From Pseudomonadota bacterium (GTDB taxonomy: Bacteria; Pseudomonadota; Alphaproteobacteria; Rhizobiales; Beijerinckiaceae): 12,985 nucleotides of DNA. Positions within the stretch are counted from its first letter, which is position 1. Each line of letters starts with the position of its first letter. This document shows, one piece after another, positions 1-5,331 of the stretch. The stretch lies in NCBI GenBank assembly GCA_023426505.1, contig JAFAAP010000039.1, positions 1 to 12,985 on the forward strand. Direction: 5' to 3'. The notes beneath the pieces were generated by a model. It saw only the letters and a list, made by a program, of their open reading frames with translations. It did not search any database and was not told the origin of the DNA. The position numbers and the translations under genes are program-made.

Positions 1-131
1 TCAGCCTCGGCGACCCGATGGTGCTGCTCCAGAGCCCGATCTCGGCGACCCTGCTGTTCATCGCGCTCATCGCCCTCGTGGCCCCCTTCGTCCTCAAGGG
101 CCTCGGCCGCTTCAAGGCGGTCGAGGATTGA
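1..131 (+). CDS. Tripartite tricarboxylate transporter permease, TctA family (C-terminal end only)
   Basis: Only the last 42 codons are in the window; the frame starts at base 3 and ends at TGA 129-131. The residues read SLGDPMVLLQSPISATLL and so on. This matches the conserved tail of TctA permeases: a GDP/PI-S turn, then a last hydrophobic membrane segment (LLFIALIALVAPFVL) and a short charged cytoplasmic tail ending VED. TctA is the large membrane subunit that, with TctB and a periplasmic TctC protein, imports tricarboxylates or other carboxylates using the ion gradient. Substrate cannot be told from this fragment. It is read toward the thioesterase gene, about 100 bp from that gene's likely start. 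Confidence 0.75.
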   Translation, partial: SLGDPMVLLQSPISATLLFIALIALVAPFVLKGLGRFKAVED

Positions 132-218
132 TGTGCACGTTCTACCTCGGCCCCTCGGGCCGGGGTAAGGTTCGTTGCATGCAAGGGTCGGGAATGTCTC
201 TCCGGCCCCGTGAAATCC

Positions 219-224
219 AGGAGG
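219..224 (+). promoter_or_regulatory. Strong ribosome binding site fixing a GTG start at 233
   Basis: A perfect AGGAGG lies 8 nt before the GTG at 233-235. No comparable Shine-Dalgarno stands before the upstream in-frame ATG codons at 131 and 194. The GTG also starts the protein just where homology to YciA-type thioesterases begins, so it is preferred. Confidence 0.7.
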
Positions 225-232
225 TCACGTCC

Positions 233-619
233 GTGGAGGATACTACGTCGACAGTCCGCGAGGCCGTGATCCGGACGATTGCAATGCCCTCCGACACGAA
301 CCCGGCCGGCGACATCTTTGGCGGCTGGCTGATGTCGCAAATGGATCTTGCCGCGGGTAATGCCGCAGCACGACGGGCACGCGGCCGATGCGTGACGGTC
401 GCCGTCGACGGCATGGCCTTCCACAGTCCGGTGCATGTCGGTGACGAGGTCTCCGTATACGCAGATCTGATGTCCGTTGGCCGCACCTCAATGAAGTTCA
501 AGGTTGAGGCCTGGCGCCGCTCCCGCGACGGCGACGAGCAGGTCAAGGTGACGGAGGCAGTCTTTACTTTCGTGGCGATCGACAGTGGCACCCGTCCACG
601 TCCGATCCCGCCGTCTTGA
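233..619 (+). CDS. Acyl-CoA thioesterase, YciA-like hotdog fold
   Basis: The 128-residue protein starts at the GTG at 233. It carries the hotdog thioesterase signature: TIAMPSDTNPAGDIFGGWLMSQMD near residues 14-37, with the helix-capping N-PAGDIFGGW block and catalytic Asp of the YciA/acyl-CoA hydrolase family. The VTVAVDGMAFHSPVHVGDEV strand block follows. Length fits single-hotdog YciA proteins (about 130 aa). The family hydrolyses short- to medium-chain acyl-CoA thioesters in the cytoplasm to free acid and CoA. The open frame extends upstream to the permease stop, but the residues before 233 (for example MCTFYLGPSGRGKV) do not resemble the family. The gene ends 20 bp from the convergent binding-protein gene. 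Its physiological substrate is unknown. Confidence 0.88.
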   Translation: MEDTTSTVREAVIRTIAMPSDTNPAGDIFGGWLMSQMDLAAGNAAARRARGRCVTVAVDGMAFHSPVHVGDEVSVYADLMSVGRTSMKFKVEAWRRSRDGDEQVKVTEAVFTFVAIDSGTRPRPIPPS

Positions 620-639
620 TGAGACCTGCCAGATGCGCT

Positions 640-1731
640 TTACCGCACGTCGGTGTCAGGGTGGATCGAACGGTGCCATTCACCTAAAAGACGCTGATGC
701 TTGGCGCGATCCTGGACAGCCAGCAGTTCCGGTCCGATAGTGATCGGCCGCAGAAGCCCGGATGTGCTCAACCAGAGCGGACCGTCGACCTCATCCGGAA
801 GCGTGCCCTCAAAGCTGAAGAAGAACGAGGCTTCACGGCTTTTCTTCTGGCCTCGTTCGGAGAGCAGGTAATCCAGAAATCGAAAGCCAATCGCAGGGTT
901 GTCCGATGAGCGCGGGATGAAGGCTGCCCGACTGAGGACAACGGTGTAGTCCCGGGGAATGACGATCCCTATGTGAGCTCCACGTCTCTGGGCACCAACG
1001 GCATAGGACCCGATCAGATTGTAGCCTATAGCCAAGCGCCCGGTGGAGAGATCAGCGAGGAGATCGCTGCTACAGCACCGCAGGACCAAGTCAGCCCGTC
1101 CGAATGCCTCAAGAAGGCGCCCGAAGATGGCCGTGCCTCGAGCATCATAGGACGCAAAGAGATAGCCGATTCCCGACTGGGCAATATCATAGGACCCGAT
1201 CTTCCCATTGTACTTTTCGGGCTTTGATCGAAGGAGATTGAGAAGTTCCACCCGGGTGCGCGGTACATCTTCCGGAGGAACGAGGTCACGGTTGAATACG
1301 ATGGCAGCCGGTTCGAACGTAAAGCCAAAGACCTCGTCACGCCAGCGTGTCCAGGATGGCAGCTGAAGGGTCAGGGGCGAGCGATAACGCGTGCCGCAGC
1401 CATCGTTGACGAGTTTGACCAGCTGATCCACGGACGACGAGATGACAAGGTCTATAATCCCTTGTTTCGCATTGCATTCCTTTGATGCTTGTTCGAACAG
1501 ATCGGTGGTCACGTATTCACTGTATTCAATCGTCACATTCGGTGCGAGCACCTGAAAGTCCCGGATCAAAGGCTCCATGGCGGAAAGGTCCGTCGCACCA
1601 TGAACTGACAGGACGGTTTGCTGTTCACCCGGAGCCGGAAAGACTGTCTTCTCAGCAGCCTCTACCAGGCGAATGGAAAGACTGGTCAATAAGCCGGCGA
1701 TGGCCAGTGCCGCCTTGCATCCCCTGATCAA
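640..1731 (-). CDS. Periplasmic solute-binding protein (ABC/PgtC-like family 1), probable sensor partner
   Basis: The protein has 363 residues from a TTG codon (1731-1729) that overlaps the kinase stop as TTGA; a GGGAGCGGAG ribosome site lies just upstream. The N-terminus has a short basic stretch and a hydrophobic core, then LVEA|AEK, a likely Sec signal peptide cleaved near residue 25. The mature part follows the family-1 binding-protein plan: VLSVHGATDLSAMEPLIRDFQ, then VTIEYSEY, DLVISSSVDQLVKLVNDG, the FTFEPAAIVFNRDL hinge region, and GFRFLDYLLSERGQ near the C-terminus. The fold binds a small ligand such as an anion, metal or organic acid between two lobes. No ABC permease or ATPase gene is beside it; it is the last gene of a regulator-kinase-binding protein operon. 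By analogy with PgtC of the phosphoglycerate system, a role in signal sensing rather than uptake is inferred. The ligand is unknown. Confidence 0.8.
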   Translation of the reverse strand: MIRGCKAALAIAGLLTSLSIRLVEAAEKTVFPAPGEQQTVLSVHGATDLSAMEPLIRDFQVLAPNVTIEYSEYVTTDLFEQASKECNAKQGIIDLVISSSVDQLVKLVNDGCGTRYRSPLTLQLPSWTRWRDEVFGFTFEPAAIVFNRDLVPPEDVPRTRVELLNLLRSKPEKYNGKIGSYDIAQSGIGYLFASYDARGTAIFGRLLEAFGRADLVLRCCSSDLLADLSTGRLAIGYNLIGSYAVGAQRRGAHIGIVIPRDYTVVLSRAAFIPRSSDNPAIGFRFLDYLLSERGQKKSREASFFFSFEGTLPDEVDGPLWLSTSGLLRPITIGPELLAVQDRAKHQRLLGEWHRSIHPDTDVR

Positions 1732-3131
1732 GATGCATCTCCGCTCCCGATGGGCTCGGGAGCCTCATTGTGTCTCTTGAAGCGCATGATGACTGCAAAT
1801 CCCTCCTCTGAACGCTCGCGGAAGCGGAGTTCTCCCCCGTGCGCCCGAACGACATCGCCCGCGATGGCAAGGCCCAGGCCGGAACCGGTTGCGCTCTGAG
1901 TATGGAACGGCGCCCGGACCCGCTGCCATTCGGACGCCGGGATTCCTGGCCCGTCATCGACAACTTCGACGACGGCTGCATCATCCTCGGCGAAGGCACG
2001 AACCTCCAGACGTGTCTTTGCCCCGTGCTTCAAGGCGTTATGGATGAGGTTCGAGAGGGCCTCACGCAGACTAACGGCATCTCCTCGCATGAGGACAGGT
2101 TCGGGCGGATCATCGAAGGCAATGTCGACTTCACGGTCGAGCGACAGGGGAACCGCATTGATCAGGGTTTGGCGTGCAAGGGCGGCAAGATCGATGGTCT
2201 CGAACTCCGCGACCTCGGCCCGATGAATGATCATCGCGTGGCTGAGAAGCTGGTTCGCCAGGCGGCCGAGTTCAGCGGTTCGCTCCCTGACCCGGCTGAG
2301 TTGGTGCTCGCGTCGCTCCGGGTGGGTCTCCTCCGTGAGAAGATCCACCTGGGACGCAAGGCCTGCCAGCGGGGTCCGGATCTGATGGGCCGCGTCGGCA
2401 ATGAACCGCTGCATCAGGGCGATACGCCCGGACAGACGGTCCATGAAACGGTTGATCGTGGACACGAGCGTCTGGATCTCGCGGGGGATCTCGACGTTAA
2501 GCGGTGTCAGGTCCTTCGGGTCTCGTGACCGCAGTTCCCGCTCGACGCGAGCCAAGGGCTCCAAGGCTCGGCGGACGGCAAACAGAACCCCCATGAAGGC
2601 AAGGCTGATCATGGCGAATACCAGCAGCAGGGCCTTTAAGGTCAGATCCCGCGCCAGGCTGATGCGGGCTTCTAGTGTCTGAGCCACGACAACATGGGCC
2701 CATCCAGGCGCCACCGGATCGGAGACGAGGCGGCCAACGACAGCCACTCTCACAGGGAAGCCTCGATATTCGCCATCCGATATCAGCGGTTCGTGGGATG
2801 CAGTACTGGCTGCTGCAGCGCCGAGGTCATCGTAGCCGGTGAGAACCACCCCATGCGGATCGAGAACCTTGTAGAAAATGCGGTCATTGGTCGATAGCGA
2901 GAGGGTCTCGAATGCTGAAACCGGAGGATCAACCGATATGGTCCCTTCCTGGGCATAGATGCTCTCTGCTATCTGGAGGGCCGCTCCAACCAGAAGACGG
3001 TCATAGGCATCGTCAGCGGCAAGGCGGGCGTAGGCCCAGGCTGCCGTTCCTAACGCGAGGGACCCAGCCCCGAAGACAAGGGCAATGACCAGTGTAATGC
3101 GGGAATAAAGAGAGCGACCCGGTCTGATCAT
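1728..3131 (-). CDS. Sensor histidine kinase, TctE-like
   Basis: The 467-residue protein starts at the ATG at 3131-3129, which overlaps the regulator stop as ATGA. A GTG two codons upstream (3137) is possible but less likely. Residues about 11-33 form a first membrane helix. A periplasmic sensor region of about 130 residues (YDRLLVGAALQIAESI, DRIFYKVLDPHGVVLTGYDD) resembles the two-component kinase N-terminal domain of TctE/QseC-type kinases. A second membrane helix (LLLVFAMISLAFMGVLFAV) and a HAMP linker follow. The H-box is FIADAAHQIRTPL with phospho-acceptor His249; the N-box is NLIHNALKHG, G1 is DDGPGIP and G2 is GSGLGLAI. It should autophosphorylate His249 and pass the phosphate to the adjacent regulator. 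The TctE-like sensor domain and nearby TctA permease suggest a carboxylate signal, possibly through the co-encoded binding protein; this is inference. Confidence 0.9.
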   Translation of the reverse strand: MIRPGRSLYSRITLVIALVFGAGSLALGTAAWAYARLAADDAYDRLLVGAALQIAESIYAQEGTISVDPPVSAFETLSLSTNDRIFYKVLDPHGVVLTGYDDLGAAAASTASHEPLISDGEYRGFPVRVAVVGRLVSDPVAPGWAHVVVAQTLEARISLARDLTLKALLLVFAMISLAFMGVLFAVRRALEPLARVERELRSRDPKDLTPLNVEIPREIQTLVSTINRFMDRLSGRIALMQRFIADAAHQIRTPLAGLASQVDLLTEETHPERREHQLSRVRERTAELGRLANQLLSHAMIIHRAEVAEFETIDLAALARQTLINAVPLSLDREVDIAFDDPPEPVLMRGDAVSLREALSNLIHNALKHGAKTRLEVRAFAEDDAAVVEVVDDGPGIPASEWQRVRAPFHTQSATGSGLGLAIAGDVVRAHGGELRFRERSEEGFAVIMRFKRHNEAPEPIGSGDAS

Positions 3132-3793
3132 GGGCACACGATCTGATAGCCCAGTCCCCGGAGTGTGCGGATTTCGGCGCCGGACCCGGCCAATTTCTTT
3201 CTGAGACGGGCGACATACTGTTCCACGGCATTGGGGCTGGGCTCGTCATCGAACCCGAACAGCTGATCAACCAACTCGTCCTTGCCGAAGATTCGGCCCG
3301 GCCGCGCCGCCAAGATCTCGAGCAGCGTCAGTTCCCGCCGGGTCACATCGATGGGAGTACCATTGATCGTCACGGCTCGTGAGCCCCGGTCGATGGTTAC
3401 CTGCCCACAGACCAGCTGGTTCGTGGACTCGCCGGCGCTGCGCCGAAGCAGCGCCCGCGCCCGAGCCTCCAGTTCGCGATAATCGAAGGGCTTTACCAGG
3501 TAATCGTCCGCCCCGAGATCGAGCGCGTCGATCCGGTCGTCAACCTGCGACCGAGCTGTGAGGACGAGAACCGGTGTCTTTGATTTCCGCTGCCTGAGGC
3601 GTTTAAGGATCGAGAAGCCGTCGAGCGCCGGCAGGTTCACGTCGAGGATCAGAAGATCGTAGACCTGAACCTCCAGCACCTCGTCGGCCACGCCCCCGTC
3701 CTTCTCCCAATCGACCGTGTGGCCGATCCGCTCGAACCGGGCGACGATGGCTTCCCCAACGTCCTCGGTATCTTCCACGAGCAGGATGCGCAT
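3128..3793 (-). CDS. OmpR/TctD-like DNA-binding response regulator
   Basis: The 221-residue protein starts at the ATG at 3793 (MRILLVEDTEDVG), the exact start of the receiver domain and normal for the family; GAGGCGG lies upstream. The open frame continues about 40 codons further, but those residues have no regulator character. The receiver has acidic Asp8, phospho-acceptor Asp51 (LLILDVNLPALDG), Thr79 and Lys101 (LVKPF). The C-terminal winged helix (from about residue 125) contains the TRRELTLLEILAARPGRIFGKDEL, EQYVARLRKKL and IRTLRGLGYQI blocks of the OmpR/PhoB class. It is the first gene of the three-gene operon, and its promoter region holds a direct repeat typical of sites for this class, so autoregulation is plausible. 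It is TctD-like by kinase pairing and sequence; target genes are not shown. Confidence 0.93.
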   Translation of the reverse strand: MRILLVEDTEDVGEAIVARFERIGHTVDWEKDGGVADEVLEVQVYDLLILDVNLPALDGFSILKRLRQRKSKTPVLVLTARSQVDDRIDALDLGADDYLVKPFDYRELEARARALLRRSAGESTNQLVCGQVTIDRGSRAVTINGTPIDVTRRELTLLEILAARPGRIFGKDELVDQLFGFDDEPSPNAVEQYVARLRKKLAGSGAEIRTLRGLGYQIVCP

Positions 3794-3816
3794 TTCCGCC
3801 TCTCGCCAACACCGGG

Positions 3817-3837
3817 CTGTCAGGTTGATGACAGGTT
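3817..3837. promoter_or_regulatory. Candidate response-regulator operator (CAGGTT direct repeat)
   Basis: CAGGTT at 3821-3826 is repeated at 3832-3837, giving an 11-bp start-to-start period. This is the usual tandem arrangement bound by OmpR/PhoB-class dimers. The same stretch also reads as an inverted repeat, CTGTCA (3817-3822) and TGACAG (3829-3834). It sits 24-44 bp upstream of the regulator start codon, in the divergent region shared with the lyase operon. It could therefore control either or both operons. Binding is inferred only. Confidence 0.4.
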
Positions 3838-4012
3838 CACAGGGTACGCAACTCCCATGAAGCCGCCAAGAGGCGTGTGCGTTCCACGCGACAGGCCACC
3901 TGAAGTGCTCCAACGATGAGCCATCAAGCGGGACTGTAAAAAGCTAACGAGGGAACTGGTCCATCGGTGACGTCCCTCCATGAGCAAGAGCAACCACCTA
4001 AGGTAGGATGAA
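3838..4012. other. Rest of the divergent intergenic region
   Basis: The spacer between the regulator operon and the lyase operon is about 219 bp from start codon to start codon. Beyond the direct repeat I see no convincing sigma-70 promoter, hairpin or small gene. The lyase ribosome site AGGTAGG is at 4001-4007. The promoters of both operons must lie here or just inside the flanks. Confidence 0.5.
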
Positions 4013-5299
4013 ATGCAGATCACAGGCATGCTTCACGGAGCCAAGCTGCTTCAGTTCGCCGGGTTCCCAACCTCGGAGGTGCTCGGCCCCGACGCCAGCG
4101 AGGAGGAAATCCGCGCGCTCATCGACCGCTGCGGCAGCGTGTTCATCAAGCCGGTGTTCAAGGGCGGCGTCGGCAAAAAGGGAAAGGCTGGCCTCCTCGG
4201 CCGTGCCTTCGACCTGAAGACGGCACTCAAGGAGAAGGAGCGGCTCTACTTCGTCGAGCACCGGGTCGGCGCGACGGGGGCGAAAGCCAACGGCGTGACC
4301 TTCGAGGGCGCCGTGCCGGCCGAGCACGAGGTCTACTTCTCGATCTCGGATTCGACCCGCTTCCGGGCACCGACCATGACCCTGACCCACCACGGCGGCG
4401 TGGACATCGAGGAGGTCGACAAGAGCCTTGTCGCCCAGATCCCCTTCGATGCGCTCACCGGCCTCAAGGCCTTCGTGGTCGCCAATGCCCTCTCGGAGCT
4501 GAATGCTCCAAAGCAGATCATCTCGCCGCTCGTCCAGCAGTTGCCCAAGCTGTGGGAACTCTACCACAACTTCGGCATGACCACTCTCGAGCTCAACCCG
4601 ATCCGCATGCGGCCGGACCGGAACGGGCGCCTGACCCCGGTGGCCTGCGACTTCAAGTGCGGCTTTGACCGGGACGATCCGCGCTGGGAGCGGCTCAACC
4701 TGCCCAACCACCTGTTCGCCGTCGACTACTCCGACTTCGAGCTCGAGATCAACCAGCTCCGCACCTATCAGGGCCAGAGCGACGTCTACGTCATCAATCC
4801 GCAGGGCACGATCCTGGCGCCCACCTTCGGCGGTGGCGCCAATTCGCTCGTCACCCAGATGCTGGGCGATGATGCGATCATCTCGTCCGACTTCGGCGGC
4901 AATCCGCCCTACGCCAAGATGAAGGAGGTCGCCCGCATCTGCTTCAAGCACTGGCTCAGGCAATCGAACGTGCTCTTCATCATCGGCGGCAAGTCGAACA
5001 ACACCGACATCTTCGAGACCTTCCGCGCCATGGCCGATGCCCTGCGGGAGCACTTCGGCCAGCATGGTCCGACACCGCTCTACGTCGTGGCCGGTCGCGG
5101 CGGGCCCAATCTCGCGCGGGGCATGGGCGCGCTACGCGACACCCTTGAGGCGCTCGGCGTTCCCTATCGGCTGTTCGGCTTCGACTCTGACATGAGCGAG
5201 GTCATCAACTACGCCCGCGCCGCGGACGCCTGGATGAAGGCGCGCGGGCGCGACGAGGTCGCGGCGAAGCTGCGCATTCCATTGGTGGCCGCCGCCTGA
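4013..5299 (+). CDS. ATP-citrate-lyase-like small subunit (ATP-grasp plus citrate-binding domain)
   Basis: The 428-residue protein starts at ATG 4013, 5 nt after AGGTAGG. Residues 1 to about 240 are a succinyl-CoA-synthetase-beta-like ATP-grasp domain: FIKPVFKGGVGKKGKAGLLGRA, a YFSISDSTRFRAP strand block, TTLELNPIRM with the metal-binding Glu/Asn, and VACDFKCGFDRDDPRW. Residues about 255-415 match the citrate-binding domain of ATP-citrate lyase: LAPTFGGGANS, VLFIIGGKSNNTDIFETF, YVVAGRGGPN and the end block RLFGFDSDMSEVI. Asn329, Thr331 and Arg362 fall where human ACLY has Asn346, Thr348 and Arg379, which contact citrate. The expected role is ATP-driven activation of citrate (or a close relative) to a CoA thioester together with the next gene's product, in the cytoplasm. 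The gap to that gene is 32 bp, so they are one operon. A plain succinate- or malate-CoA ligase is less likely because of the citrate-binding domain. Confidence 0.82.
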   Translation: MQITGMLHGAKLLQFAGFPTSEVLGPDASEEEIRALIDRCGSVFIKPVFKGGVGKKGKAGLLGRAFDLKTALKEKERLYFVEHRVGATGAKANGVTFEGAVPAEHEVYFSISDSTRFRAPTMTLTHHGGVDIEEVDKSLVAQIPFDALTGLKAFVVANALSELNAPKQIISPLVQQLPKLWELYHNFGMTTLELNPIRMRPDRNGRLTPVACDFKCGFDRDDPRWERLNLPNHLFAVDYSDFELEINQLRTYQGQSDVYVINPQGTILAPTFGGGANSLVTQMLGDDAIISSDFGGNPPYAKMKEVARICFKHWLRQSNVLFIIGGKSNNTDIFETFRAMADALREHFGQHGPTPLYVVAGRGGPNLARGMGALRDTLEALGVPYRLFGFDSDMSEVINYARAADAWMKARGRDEVAAKLRIPLVAAA

Positions 5300-5331
5300 G
5301 CCGGCCGGATCCGAAGAGACAGGAGGAGACC

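Noticed and set aside
1839..2528. Plus-strand open frame opposite the histidine kinase
   Set aside because: It is antisense to conserved kinase boxes and has no family signal of its own.
3998..5065. Long minus-strand open frame opposite the lyase small subunit
   Set aside because: It is a shadow frame of a GC-rich gene: rich in Val/Glu/Arg/Leu with no family motifs, fully antisense to a gene with clear ACL domains.
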